Positions 36,213 to 46,539 of a DNA stretch of 64,000 bases are shown piece by piece; position 1 is the first letter of the stretch, and each line of letters starts with the position of its first letter. A program made the translations under genes and the position numbers. Where the stretch lies: NCBI RefSeq assembly GCF_020164595.1, contig NZ_JAIQZE010000005.1:62001-126000 (forward strand), read 5' to 3'. This stretch comes from Psychroflexus longus (GTDB lineage Bacteria > Bacteroidota > Bacteroidia > Flavobacteriales > Flavobacteriaceae). The notes beneath the pieces were generated by a model. The model was not told the origin of the DNA. It ran no database searches and was given only the letters and a program-made list of their open reading frames with translations.

Positions 36213-38584
36213 TTAATAAGGGCTATTTTCATCTAAAACAAGAATCTCAGATACTAAAACACCAGTGTCTGTAATTCCCTCAATAAAAAGCTTAAGAGGA
36301 GTATTGGCCGGATTATAAATGGTGAAGTTTAAATTCCCATCATTATCTATTTCACAATTTGGAATCCAGTCTATAACGCCATAGTCCTTAAAAAAATCTC
36401 CGTTATACACATTGTATTTTGGAACGTAAAAATTTTTATTCTCAGCAAAAGCTAACGGAAATTCAAACTGTTTGAAAGGCCCTCTTTTATTCTTGTTGAC
36501 AAAATCCAGAGAAGTATAAATTTTTATAACCCCTCCAGCTCCTAAAAAGCCTTCTCCATAGCCATTCTCATTCACAACTATATAATCGACAATATTCATA
36601 TTATAAGCGTAAAAATAATTTTGATCTACAATCAGTTGATCGTCCAGGTAAATTAATGGACTTGGGTCATTTACAAAGGACCTTGCAACCCTAGGAACTA
36701 TTTCAAAGGATCCTGAGGTTTCCCTAGCAGAATAATCCGGTAAATACGCATTGACGTAATTTGCAAAGGTCAGATTACTATTTCTCTTTGTATCATCAAA
36801 AGCATAGACCTTTGTGAAAATATCCTTCTTAAGACTTTCAATTTTAGTTTCCCTCTTTTTAGCTTTTATGAAGACTTCATCAAGCTTTTGGGTTTTATTG
36901 ATATCAATCAGGCTAAATTCTGATTTAGATATATTTAAAGGAATGGCAGACTGATTGGTTTGCAATACTTTTAATGGATTCTCAAAATCAGGAATTCCTG
37001 AAGGATAAAATTCTGTATCCAAATCGGACTTCCACACTTTCCCTCTTCTATTCATCGTTCCAATGCCCAGCATTTCGCTTTCCGTGGGGTAAAGATTTGA
37101 GACTACAAAACTATCTTGATCTTCAGATAAACTTACATTCACTCCACTATTCTGTTCAAGAGGGTATACCACATACTCCTTTTGTCTTTTTTATTTTGAT
37201 TTGCTTTTAAGACAATACCATCTTCAAAGGCATATTTATCAGTCACATTATTATTAAAGATATAACCCCAATTGTAACTACTCCAACCCTGGGTCAGCAA
37301 TAAATTGTCTAAATCGTACCTTTTTCTAGTATCTATATTTGTAAAATAGTAGTGAGCATTTTCAATATAGCTTCTTAGGTAAGGCTGCAGGTAGGTATAG
37401 GAAATAATATTGTGGTGTCTTTGATATGATTTAGTCGTTTCCGGCAGTATTGAAATACTTATGTTGGATTTTTCAGTTGATGAATTTGCCAGATCCATTA
37501 AAGGTATACTAATTCGTGTTGAATCCTTATATCTTGTAGTAATGGGAGTACCGGTATTAATAAGGTTGACTCCCTTGTAATTAAAAACCATTCGTTCTAA
37601 AACAGGAGTATTGTTTTCATCAAATAGGGTAAGGATATTTACTCCGGGAAACAATTCCTCATGATCGACTATTTTCAAGAGACTTTTTTCTTTAAACGTG
37701 ACAGGTGTGCCTTTTGATCCTTTGCCATTATGAACGGTGAGCTTGTAAGCCTTGCCTTTGATATCTTTTAAAGTGCTTTGATTGGTTCTAAGTTCAATGG
37801 CTAGAAGCTTTGGAGAATTATTGACATGAACTGAAATGCCTTTAGGCTTGATGTCGTCGATTTTATAATTATAGATTTTACCAAGGTGATTAATCTCTAC
37901 TTTATAGGTTTGATCTAAGCTAGGAGTCAGCTGAAATTTACCAATGCCTAAGGCATTAGTTTGAAATGATACCAAAAGCTGATTATTAGAATCATAGATT
38001 TTTCCCTCCACATTCTGAACTCCATAACCTTCATGGCTTTTAATGATAACTCCTACACTGGTTTTAACGGAATTAACAAAGAACCCGCCTTCAGGTAAAA
38101 ACTGCGCATCTAGTTTTTGTGTGGTTACAGTTTTTTGGATGCTGCTTTCTTCTTCAGGATCAATGACTCTAAAAGATTCTACAAAAGCACTGGGTTCATC
38201 AAAATTCCTCATCCAATTGGTGTACGCCTTAAACGTATACTGACCAGAACTGAATAAGCTATCTATGGTAAAGACATTGCTTGTGAAGCCATTATCTACC
38301 TTTACCAGCTTGCTTTTAATGATATTATTACTGGCATCAGTAATGACACAATAAAGGTTTTTAGTAGATTCTGACGGAACTTTTAAGTCCTTATCGAGAA
38401 CATAGCCACTAAACCCGATCATTTCTCCTTTTATATAAGTGCTTTTATTTAAATGACAATAAGTGACCTCTCTGTAAAGAGAACTATAATCGTCGAACGA
38501 TGATATAATCTTATCTATTTTTTGTTCTTGGCTAATTAGCAGGTTACTAATTAAAAAAATCGTGATGAATACTAGTTTTTTCAT
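36213..38584 (-). pseudogene. MG2/TonB-plug-like outer membrane protein with a frameshift
   Basis: Two frames, 38584-37139 and 37172-36213, join into one protein of about 790 residues. It has a signal peptide (MKKLVFITIFLISNLLISQEQ), an alpha-2-macroglobulin MG2-like domain near the start (YCHLNKSTYIKGEMIGFSGY), further beta-sandwich domains, and near the end a plug-like segment (PLIYLDDQLIVD ... GGVIKIYTS). The break lies in an A run near 37172: one extra A would join DKK to EYVVYPLEQN. Both halves are otherwise open, so this may be a recent lesion or a sequencing error. Such proteins assist TonB-linked uptake at the outer membrane. Confidence 0.7.
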
Positions 38585-38884
38585 GGCTTAAAGATTAATT
38601 AGAAAGACAAAGTGAAACAAATTGACCTATTAAGATCATATACACATAAATATATATAACATTCTAGGATATAAATAAGCTTTTAAAATAAAAAACCCTT
38701 TGAAAGATTTAATTTACAGATAGTTAGTGAGGTTACAGATGGTTTATTAATTTAGTCTCAGCCTAATATGAGTCACCAGATTTATAAAAGTTTCACTAAT
38801 GAAATTAATAGTTTGAAACTGTGATTGAAGCACGCTAGCTTTCCATTTCAGTTAGGAAAATCAAAAATTAATGAAGGGCAAAGA

Positions 38885-39004
38885 GATTTTCTACTTCGTA
38901 TTTTCATCTCTTATTGCTCGGTCTTTAGCTGTCATATTTAATACACAGGATCTTAAAGTTAGCAGAGAGCTTTAAGCAATGTATCGCAACTCTTCAAGTT
39001 AGCC
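38885..39004 (-). repeat. dispersed intergenic repeat, copy C (inverted)
   Basis: On the minus strand it contains CGATACATTGCTTAAAGCT (38986-38968), then CTTTAAGATCCTG, GACAGCTAAAGACCG and GAAGTAGAA, which line up in order with copies A and B. It ends two bases before the region of similarity shared with 35914-36059. The remaining gap, 38585-38884, shows nothing I can support. Confidence 0.5.
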
Positions 39005-39006
39005 CA

Positions 39007-39045
39007 AAACAAAAACCCCCCTTAAACATTAAAAAGCTTAAGGGG
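39007..39045 (-). terminator. trhO terminator
   Basis: On the minus strand CCCCTTAA and TTAAGGGG form a stem followed by GG and TTTTTGTTTT. A degenerate copy is seen at 35914-35948, next to the duplicated trhO end. Confidence 0.8.
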
Positions 39046-39075
39046 ACTTATCAGTATATGTATGAGTTTAAATAT

Positions 39076-40104
39076 TTATTTAAACTTCAAGACCGGCGAG
39101 CGGCCTTTTTTGAATTTTCTGTTGCCATCGGGTCTGCCAGATCTGAGGCGTTTTTGCTCTTCATAGGGCAAGTGCACAATGTCCTGGCATTGGATAGAGC
39201 AGCAGCCGTCCATTTTCTTCGCGCAGTCCTCACATTGGATAAACAGTAAATGGCAGCCGTCGTTGGCGCAGTTCACGTGAGTATCGCAGGCTTTTCCACA
39301 CTGGTGACATTTGGCAATAACATCGTCGGATATTTTCTCGCTACGGCGATCATCAAACACGAAGTTTTTGCCGAAGAATTTGTTTTCGAGATTCTTGTCT
39401 TTTACCTGCCTGGCGTACTCGATGATGCCACCCTCCAGCTGATAGACTTTTTTGAACCCCTTGTGTTTGTAGTAGGCACTGGCTTTTTCGCAGCGAATGC
39501 CCCCGGTGCAGTACATCACCAAATTTTTGTCTTCTTTGTGGTCTTTAAGGTCGGCTTCGATGATGTCCAGCGACTGGCGAAAGGTATCCACATCTGGAGT
39601 GACGGCGTTTTTGAAATGGCCAATTTCACTTTCGTAGTGGTTACGCATGTCCACCAAAACCGTATTGGGGTCTTCAATCAGTTCGTTGAACTTTATCGCA
39701 TCCACATGCACGCCTTTATTTGTGACATCGAAGGTGGCGTCGTTAAGCCCGTCGTGTACAATTTTGGGCCTAACTTTTATCTTGAGTTTCAGGAAAGATT
39801 TATCGTAGTGCTCGATGGCGATATTGAGGCGAACGTCCTTTAAGAAATCGATGCTATCCAAAAATGTTTTGAAGTCTTCAAACTTTTTGGCGGGTACAGA
39901 AAGCTGAGCATTAATGCCTTCATGAGCTACGTTGATACGGCCAAGAACATCCAGTTTGTTCCAGTTCAGGAACAGAAAGTCTCTAAAAGCTTTGGGATCT
40001 TTGAGTTGGTGGTACTTGTAAAAAGAAAGGGTAAAGCGCTCTTCACCAGCTTGTTCTATAAGCTGCTCCCTTTCCTTTGAACTTAGTTTATTGTACAGTT
40101 GCAT
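39076..40104 (-). CDS. trhO: tRNA uridine(34) hydroxylase, rhodanese type
   Basis: TrhO (YceA) makes 5-hydroxyuridine at position 34 of tRNAs in an O2-dependent reaction. The 342-residue protein has an N-terminal alpha/beta domain (YKYHQLKDPKAFRDFLFLNW), a central rhodanese domain with the active-site Cys in MYCTGGIRCEKASAYY, and a C-terminal Cys-rich part (CHQCGKACDTHVNC, CEDCAKKMDGCC) typical of the longer family members. The gene is visibly richer in G and C than its neighbours. A duplicate of its last 25 codons lies at 35982-36059. Confidence 0.92.
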   Translation of the reverse strand: MQLYNKLSSKEREQLIEQAGEERFTLSFYKYHQLKDPKAFRDFLFLNWNKLDVLGRINVAHEGINAQLSVPAKKFEDFKTFLDSIDFLKDVRLNIAIEHYDKSFLKLKIKVRPKIVHDGLNDATFDVTNKGVHVDAIKFNELIEDPNTVLVDMRNHYESEIGHFKNAVTPDVDTFRQSLDIIEADLKDHKEDKNLVMYCTGGIRCEKASAYYKHKGFKKVYQLEGGIIEYARQVKDKNLENKFFGKNFVFDDRRSEKISDDVIAKCHQCGKACDTHVNCANDGCHLLFIQCEDCAKKMDGCCSIQCQDIVHLPYEEQKRLRSGRPDGNRKFKKGRSPVLKFK

Positions 40105-40170
40105 GCTATACTAATATTTTAAGGTTAAAAGAAAAAAATTGAAAATGCAAAGTTAGGTTTTTCATTTAAC

Positions 40171-40200
40171 AAAAAAGCCCTGAAAATTCAGAGCTTTTTC
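40171..40200 (-). terminator. terminator of the methionine operon
   Basis: GAAAAAGCTCTGAATTTTCAGGG on the minus strand folds into a stem and is followed by CTTTTTTG. It lies 35 bases after the stop of hom and before trhO. Confidence 0.75.
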
Positions 40201-40234
40201 AACACATATATCTATGGCAAAGAGATACAAAAAA

Positions 40235-41413
40235 TTAGTCTGGAAACACAGCGACAAAGACTTTAGCTGATTGGGCTTCAAATTGCTCTTTTAAATCTTT
40301 GATTGATAATTTTCCAATTTTATACTGAAGGTGCTTCCGGGTTCCACAAAGGATCTCAGTTTTAAATTTAAATGGCACTAGATCTTCTTTATCGTAGGAG
40401 GATATATAAACTTTGATCTGTTGGGCTGGATTAAATTCAGAACTACTAGTCTCAGCTTTTGAGTATGAATAAGTATAATCCCTCAATAGTGAAACCACAT
40501 CCGAAAGCACTGCGCTTGCAGTCGGAATGCTCCCTGCTCCTTTGCCTTGTAGAAGTTGTTGCTGAGCAAATTCAGCATCGATTTGCACGGCATTATTTTC
40601 GAATTCAATTGAGGTTAGTAAATTATTATTTTTGATAAATTGAGGAGCCACAAAAGCGTTCAGTCCATCGTCATTGAGTTCAGAATGTCCCAAAACTTTT
40701 ATACTGAAGTTTTTTTCTTTTGCAAATTCAATATCCTCTGGTTTGACGTGTCGTATGCCTAAATTCAAAATATCTTCAGGTGTATTCAAAACTCCAAAAG
40801 CGTGATAATTGCTAATGATGAGTTTGAATTTGGAATCCCAGCCATCGATGTCCAAAGTTGGATCCGATTCTGCAAAACCGTGTTTTTGAGCATCGGTGAT
40901 GATTCTATCAAAAGGCTGTGGGTTTTGAAACAAACGTGTCAATACATAATTACAGGTTCCATTACTGATAGCCCTCAGCGATTTTATGGAGTCCTGACCA
41001 AAAGATTCTTCCAGTGTCCTTATCACAGGAATGCTTCCGCAAACCGATGCTTCGTAAAGTAAACTCACATTCTGTTTTTGGGCTAAAGAAGTAAGTTCCT
41101 GAAAATGTTCAGCGAGCATCTTTTTGTTGGCAGTAATGACATGCTTTCTTTTTTCTAAAGCTTTTTTCACAATTGAATAAGCAGCATCGGCGTCATCAAT
41201 CAATTCCAAAACAAGGTTGATGTCCTCATCTTCCAAAATATCCTTGGGTTGATAGCTGAAGTGCTCTGCGTTTTTAGATCTTGGTTTATCAGGATTTTTG
41301 ACAACAATAGTCTTAAGCTTTATGTTTGGAATTGTTTTTTTCTTGAGTAAATGATAAATTCCAGAACCTACACTTCCAAATCCAAATAATCCAATAGTAA
41401 GTTGTTGTGGCAT
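40235..41413 (-). CDS. hom: homoserine dehydrogenase
   Basis: Reduces aspartate semialdehyde to homoserine, the branch point to methionine and threonine. The 392-residue protein has a Rossmann start GLFGFGSVGSGIYHLL, the ITANKKMLAEH and SVCGSIPVIRTL segments, and NGTCNYVLT and GWDSKFKL with catalytic residues. It has no aspartokinase part and no obvious ACT domain. It is last in metY-osmC-metX-hom, three bases after metX, so the SAM riboswitch should control homoserine supply too. Confidence 0.9.
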   Translation of the reverse strand: MPQQLTIGLFGFGSVGSGIYHLLKKKTIPNIKLKTIVVKNPDKPRSKNAEHFSYQPKDILEDEDINLVLELIDDADAAYSIVKKALEKRKHVITANKKMLAEHFQELTSLAQKQNVSLLYEASVCGSIPVIRTLEESFGQDSIKSLRAISNGTCNYVLTRLFQNPQPFDRIITDAQKHGFAESDPTLDIDGWDSKFKLIISNYHAFGVLNTPEDILNLGIRHVKPEDIEFAKEKNFSIKVLGHSELNDDGLNAFVAPQFIKNNNLLTSIEFENNAVQIDAEFAQQQLLQGKGAGSIPTASAVLSDVVSLLRDYTYSYSKAETSSSEFNPAQQIKVYISSYDKEDLVPFKFKTEILCGTRKHLQYKIGKLSIKDLKEQFEAQSAKVFVAVFPD

Positions 41414-41416
41414 TAG

Positions 41417-42427
41417 TTATAATTTAAAATGTTTTCGTAATACTAATTTTATGGTTTCAACTTCAATTAAAAATCCGTCGTGTCCATAGGATGAATCGAT
41501 GATCTCTAGAGCTGAATCACTTATATGTTCAGCTAAAAATTTTTGTTCTTCAACAGGGAAAAGCAAATCGCTTTGAATCCCAATGACCAAAGTTTTGGCT
41601 TTGATTTTTGCAAGTGCTTTTTCACAGCTGTTTCTATTTCTACCTACATTATGGCTATCCATAGCTTTGGATAAGTACCAATAGGATTTTGCATAAAATC
41701 TCTTGGAAAGCTTTTCTCCCTGGTATTTTTGATAAGAGGATGCTCTAAAATCATCTACCGCATTTTCTTCATCTATTTGAGTGGATTGATAGGTGTTGTA
41801 GTTTCTATAACTCAGCAAAGCAATAGCTCTTGCAGCTTCTAGTCCTTTTTTTCCAGCAATTTTATCGTTGTTATAGAAAGTAGGATCCGACTCAATCGCC
41901 ATGCGTTGTGTTTCATTTAAAGCAATTCCCCATGAAGAATGCTTGGGGCTGGTAGCCAGTAAAACCAGCTTTTTTATTTTATCTGGTTTTTGAATAGCCC
42001 ATTCCATAGCTTGCATGCCTCCCATTGATCCGCCCATCAAATATTGGATTTCTGAAATTCCCAGATCTTCACTTAAGATGTCTAAGGTTTTGGCAATGTC
42101 CCGAATACTGAATTTTGGGAAATCCAATCCATAAACTTCATTCGTTTCAGGATTAATGCTTTGAGGAGAAGTGCTGCCATAACAAGAGCCTAGTATATTT
42201 GCACACACTACAAAATACTTATCCAGATCAATTCCATTCTTTTTGTCGAAAATACCAGGCCACCATTCTTCTGGATGTGCATTTGCCGTAAGAGCATGGC
42301 AAATCCAAATAACGTTGGAGCCTTCAGCATTGAGTTTGCCTAGAGTATTATAAGCTAACTCAAACTCTGGTAGAGTCTGACCGTTTTCTAGTTCGAAAGG
42401 ATGTTGATATGAAAATACCTTAGGCAT
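41417..42427 (-). CDS. metX: homoserine O-acetyltransferase
   Basis: An alpha/beta-hydrolase-fold enzyme that acetylates homoserine with acetyl-CoA. Of 336 residues; nucleophile elbow [12 protein letters not shown], later the aspartate in [10 protein letters not shown] and the histidine in [10 protein letters not shown] lid region lies between. It overlaps the OsmC gene by eight bases and makes the substrate of MetY, encoded in the same operon. A succinyltransferase cannot be fully excluded but the family is MetX. Confidence 0.92.
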   Translation of the reverse strand: MPKVFSYQHPFELENGQTLPEFELAYNTLGKLNAEGSNVIWICHALTANAHPEEWWPGIFDKKNGIDLDKYFVVCANILGSCYGSTSPQSINPETNEVYGLDFPKFSIRDIAKTLDILSEDLGISEIQYLMGGSMGGMQAMEWAIQKPDKIKKLVLLATSPKHSSWGIALNETQRMAIESDPTFYNNDKIAGKKGLEAARAIALLSYRNYNTYQSTQIDEENAVDDFRASSYQKYQGEKLSKRFYAKSYWYLSKAMDSHNVGRNRNSCEKALAKIKAKTLVIGIQSDLLFPVEEQKFLAEHISDSALEIIDSSYGHDGFLIEVETIKLVLRKHFKL

Positions 42428-42884
42428 AAGCTTCCTCCTTGTAGGATGATTTTTTAATGTGATAATTGATGGGAGTTTCGTTACTCAAATTATCATTAAT
42501 AGGGCAGCGTTGTTTTACATTTTTCAGCAGAAAATCAACACTTTCCTGAGTGGCATTCGTGACAAAATCAATATCAACATCCAAAGACTGAAACCCAGCC
42601 CTACCTTCTTCCGAAAGTCCTAAAAACTTGGAAGCGTCTATATTACCATTGATATTGATTTTCATATCGTAAATTTTGATCCCTAGGTCTTTAGCTGCCA
42701 GATTGATGACTACATTAAGACACCCTGCATAGCCTGCCAATAAATACTCAACAGGGTTGGCAGCTAAATCTTTTCCGCCAAGTTCGTTGGGCTCATCTAC
42801 CAAGAAATTGAATTGTCTTGATGTTCCTCGATATAAGGTTGAATTAATACTCGATCCGTTTATTGAAAAGTTTGAAATACTCAT
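42420..42884 (-). CDS. OsmC-family protein
   Basis: A 154-residue OsmC/Ohr-fold protein. One cysteine is in the central helix ([15 protein letters not shown]) and the second in [10 protein letters not shown], the spacing of the redox-active pair of the family, which reduces organic hydroperoxides with thiols. It is placed between metY and metX, with 13 bases to metY and an overlap with metX, so it is translated with methionine genes. What it does there is not known; a link to thiol or sulfide handling is inference. Confidence 0.88.
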   Translation of the reverse strand: MSISNFSINGSSINSTLYRGTSRQFNFLVDEPNELGGKDLAANPVEYLLAGYAGCLNVVINLAAKDLGIKIYDMKININGNIDASKFLGLSEEGRAGFQSLDVDIDFVTNATQESVDFLLKNVKQRCPINDNLSNETPINYHIKKSSYKEEAYA

Positions 42885-42897
42885 AATTCTGAATTTT

Positions 42898-44268
<1,371 letters not shown>

Positions 44269-44296
44269 TTAAGATGGAAATTTTTGGGAAGTAAGC

Positions 44297-44344
44297 CTAT
44301 GCGCACATATAGCAACAGCACGACATAGGCGTGTGCATTCGCAT
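44297..44344 (-). CDS. putative Met/Cys-rich leader peptide (15 aa)
   Basis: On the minus strand, between the riboswitch and metY, ATG at 44344 opens MRMHTPMSCCCYMCA followed by TAG. Four residues are Met and four are Cys, three of them in a row, in the leader of an operon that makes methionine from a sulfur donor. CCTATG and CATAGG inside it can pair (44295-44330), so a stalled ribosome would change the RNA fold. A second in-frame ATG is at 44338. Translation is not proven. The stop lies 94 bases before metY. Confidence 0.45.
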   Translation of the reverse strand: MRMHTPMSCCCYMCA

Positions 44345-44438
44345 CGTAGATAAATAAGAAAGTAAAATTGATTTCAATTCATTTAAGAATTGAAAGAGTA
44401 CGGTAGTAATTAAAAGATAGAAATTCATAGTCTTATAA

Positions 44439-44535
44439 TTTATATTTCCCTTCTTGGGCAGGAATTAGCACCTTTCAACACTTTGTTGAGGTTGCCGAGG
44501 GTCGCGGAGCCTGTCTCTCGCCTCTTCTTTATAAA
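44439..44535 (-). ncRNA. SAM-I (S-box) riboswitch
   Basis: On the minus strand the sequence has the S-box hallmarks in order: AGAGGCGAGAGACAGGCTCC, GACCCTCGGCAACCTC, an extensible hairpin (CAACAAAGTGTTG), and AAGGTGCTAATTCCTGCCC. The closing P1 helix is TTTATA with TATAAA. It binds S-adenosylmethionine and should lower expression of metY-osmC-metX-hom when SAM is high. A leader of about 240 bases separates it from metY; I see no classical terminator with a T tract there, so the output step may be translational or involve the leader peptide. Confidence 0.92.
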
Positions 44536-44565
44536 TCATACACCGAAAAATGGCAGATGATGATG

Positions 44566-44594
44566 CAAATATAGAATAGGATTTTAATTTACAA
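44566..44594 (-). promoter_or_regulatory. promoter of the methionine operon
   Basis: On the minus strand TTG (44594-44592), 18 bases and TATATTTG (44573-44566) fit the Bacteroidota consensus. The predicted transcript starts about 25-30 bases before the SAM-I riboswitch. Confidence 0.75.
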
Positions 44595-44655
44595 AGACAA
44601 GGAAAAGGTTTTTTTGTTAAAAAAAGTTAATTCAAGACATTTCAATTTTTTAAAT

Positions 44656-44685
44656 GAAAAAAGCCCTGTTTTTCAGGGCTTTTTC
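44656..44685. terminator. perfect terminator hairpin with no annotated gene before it
   Basis: GAAAAAAGCCCTG and CAGGGCTTTTTC form a strong stem with a T-rich loop. On the minus strand it is followed by TTTTTT, on the plus strand by CTTTTTC. Neither flanking gene (metY reading away, recA starting at 44969) needs a terminator here. Confidence 0.8.
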
Positions 44686-44857
44686 AAAAATGTTGTAAAA
44701 AACAACAAGGTTTGGCTAATTCGTTGTTATACATTTTTAATCCTTTGTATTAAATCAAAAATTTAACAACGTCAGCCCCCGTCGATTTTACAGCTGGAAA
44801 CAGTCATAAATGAGACTGAAATCCCATGTGTATTGGTTATAGATGTCTTTTTAAGAA
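44656..44857 (-). ncRNA. candidate small RNA between the methionine operon and recA
   Basis: This stretch has no gene but is structured. On the minus strand, a promoter-like TTG, 18 bases, TATTATTTG (44891-44862; one base longer than consensus) would start an RNA of about 200 bases. It contains CAGTC/GACTG, CGTTGTTA/TAACAACG and TTGTTG/CAACA-type hairpins and ends in a perfect intrinsic terminator. It matches no RNA family I recognise, and the promoter assignment is tentative. Confidence 0.35.
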
Positions 44858-44968
44858 ATTTCAAATAATAGTCTTTATGAATAGATACCAAATACTTGGA
44901 ATGGTTGCGTAACTTAATTTCAATATTAAAAAGAAATACTATTTTTACAAAAAAGAATTCAATAAAAC

Positions 44969-45991
44969 ATGGCAAAAGAAAATAGCGAGAAAGATGCAAA
45001 GTTAAAAGCGCTTCAATTGACTTTGGATAAGCTAGACAAGACTTATGGAAAGGGAACCGTAATGAAAATGAGCGACCAGGCAGTACAGGATGTGGAGGCG
45101 ATTTCTTCTGGGTCTTTAGGATTGGATTTAGCCTTAGGAGTTGGTGGTTACCCAAGAGGAAGAGTTATAGAAATATACGGACCAGAATCTTCAGGTAAAA
45201 CAACATTGACGCTTCATGCAATTGCAGAAGCACAAAAAGCTGGCGGGATTGCCGCTTTTATCGATGCTGAACATGCCTTTGATAGAGCTTATGCTAAAAA
45301 CCTAAATATAGACATAGATAATCTCATTATATCACAACCAGATCATGGTGAGCAAGCTTTAGAAATTACTGAAAATTTGATTCGTTCTGGAGCGATTGAT
45401 ATTATTGTGATTGACTCCGTTGCGGCTCTTACTCCTAAAAGCGAGATTGAAGGCGAAATGGGAGATTCCAAAATGGGTCTCCACGCCAGATTGATGTCTC
45501 AGGCATTGAGAAAAATGACCTCTACCATCAGTAAAACAAACTGTACTGTGATTTTCATTAACCAGTTAAGGGAGAAGATTGGAGTGATGTTTGGAAATCC
45601 AGAAACTACGACTGGTGGTAATGCTCTTAAATTTTATGCTTCTGTAAGGTTGGATATCAGACGTTCTACGCAGATCAAAAACTCCAATAGTGACGTCATG
45701 GGTAATAAAACCCGTGTGAAAGTGGTAAAAAACAAAGTAGCACCTCCATTCAAAATGGCAGAGTTTGATATCATGTATGGAACAGGAATCTCCAAAATAG
45801 GTGAAATCATCGATATTGGTGTTGATTATGAGATCATCAAAAAAGCGGGGTCTTGGTTTAGTTACGAAGACACCAAACTAGGGCAAGGTAGGGATGCTGT
45901 TAAAACTCTACTTCTTGATAATCCTGAATTGATGGAAGAGCTGGAAGTAAAAATAGTTGACGCTATAAAGTTGGCTAAATCTGAAGATTAA
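44969..45991 (+). CDS. recA: recombinase RecA
   Basis: A 340-residue RecA: Walker [10 protein letters not shown] near residue 71, [11 protein letters not shown] region (DAEHAFD), Walker [11 protein letters not shown], the DNA-binding loops ([21 protein letters not shown] and [21 protein letters not shown]), and a C-terminal domain ending KSED. It drives homologous recombination and the SOS response. It is monocistronic, with its own terminator. Its inhibitor RecX is encoded at 22.2-22.6 kb. Confidence 0.97.
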   Translation: MAKENSEKDAKLKALQLTLDKLDKTYGKGTVMKMSDQAVQDVEAISSGSLGLDLALGVGGYPRGRVIEIYGPESSGKTTLTLHAIAEAQKAGGIAAFIDAEHAFDRAYAKNLNIDIDNLIISQPDHGEQALEITENLIRSGAIDIIVIDSVAALTPKSEIEGEMGDSKMGLHARLMSQALRKMTSTISKTNCTVIFINQLREKIGVMFGNPETTTGGNALKFYASVRLDIRRSTQIKNSNSDVMGNKTRVKVVKNKVAPPFKMAEFDIMYGTGISKIGEIIDIGVDYEIIKKAGSWFSYEDTKLGQGRDAVKTLLLDNPELMEELEVKIVDAIKLAKSED

Positions 45992-46012
45992 GCTCATTTA
46001 AATACGATTTCC

Positions 46013-46041
46013 AAAACCGATGATTCATCATCGGTTTTTTT
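46013..46041 (+). terminator. recA terminator
   Basis: AAACCGATGA pairs with TCATCGGTTT around TTCA, followed by a run of seven T. Confidence 0.85.
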
Positions 46042-46066
46042 ATGCTTTAATTTTTTAAACTGCGGC

Positions 46067-46093
46067 GCAACCTTTCTACAATTCAATCGTCTC
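46067..46093 (+). promoter_or_regulatory. ECF-sigma-type promoter before the lipoprotein-sigma operon
   Basis: GCAACCTTT (46067-46075) and CGTCTC (46088-46093) resemble the -35 AAC and -10 CGTC elements of ECF sigma factor promoters and have a suitable spacing. The operon downstream encodes an ECF sigma factor, so self-activation is plausible. No TAnnTTTG box is seen here. Confidence 0.5.
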
Positions 46094-46110
46094 CTAATAA
46101 ACACTTCTTA

Positions 46111-46539
46111 ATGAAATATATCAGTAAATTATTCATTGTCTTTTTTATAGGTTCAATTGTTTCTGTCAGTTGCAGTGTAGATGATGATGAGAATTTATTT
46201 CAAACGTCCCAAGTATCCCCTATCTTAGATGCAAATGTTCCTGATACAATGGTTATGGGAGAAACCTACACTCTTGGAATCACATATCAAAAAGATTCAG
46301 ACTGTCATAGATTTTCCAATTTTGATGCTGTGAATCAAGGGGATAGTTTGTATTATGTCCGAGCAATAACTATATTTACTCAGGCTGCTAATTGCAATCA
46401 AGATTCTTCAGGGGATCAAAAAGAAGTTGATTTCACCAACAACTTTGAGTCTGATTTTACTTTCAAGTTTTTGAATGCAAGAGACAGCTTAGGAGATTTT
46501 ACTTATCTTGATAAAGATGTAATAGTGATAAAAGACTAG
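46111..46539 (+). CDS. lipoprotein of unknown function (142 aa), sigma operon
   Basis: The signal MKYISKLFIVFFIGSIVSVSC is a lipoprotein signal (Cys21). The mature part begins with an acidic SVDDDE linker that often marks outer-membrane export in Flavobacteriia. It has beta-type segments (DTMVMGETYTLGITYQ) and two more cysteines (DSDCHRF, AANCNQD) that could form a disulfide. The stop codon touches the sigma factor start with no gap. Family unknown. Confidence 0.8.
   Translation: MKYISKLFIVFFIGSIVSVSCSVDDDENLFQTSQVSPILDANVPDTMVMGETYTLGITYQKDSDCHRFSNFDAVNQGDSLYYVRAITIFTQAANCNQDSSGDQKEVDFTNNFESDFTFKFLNARDSLGDFTYLDKDVIVIKD

Noticed and set aside
39250-39843. 197-residue open frame on the plus strand
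   Set aside because: It lies wholly opposite trhO, whose protein is clearly recognised. The frame is open because the gene is richer in G and C; the translation has no known motif.
44780-44800. CGACGGGGGCTGA on the minus strand looks a little like the start of tmRNA
   Set aside because: No matching tRNA-like 3' end, no tag reading frame, and a terminator within 130 bases, too short for tmRNA.
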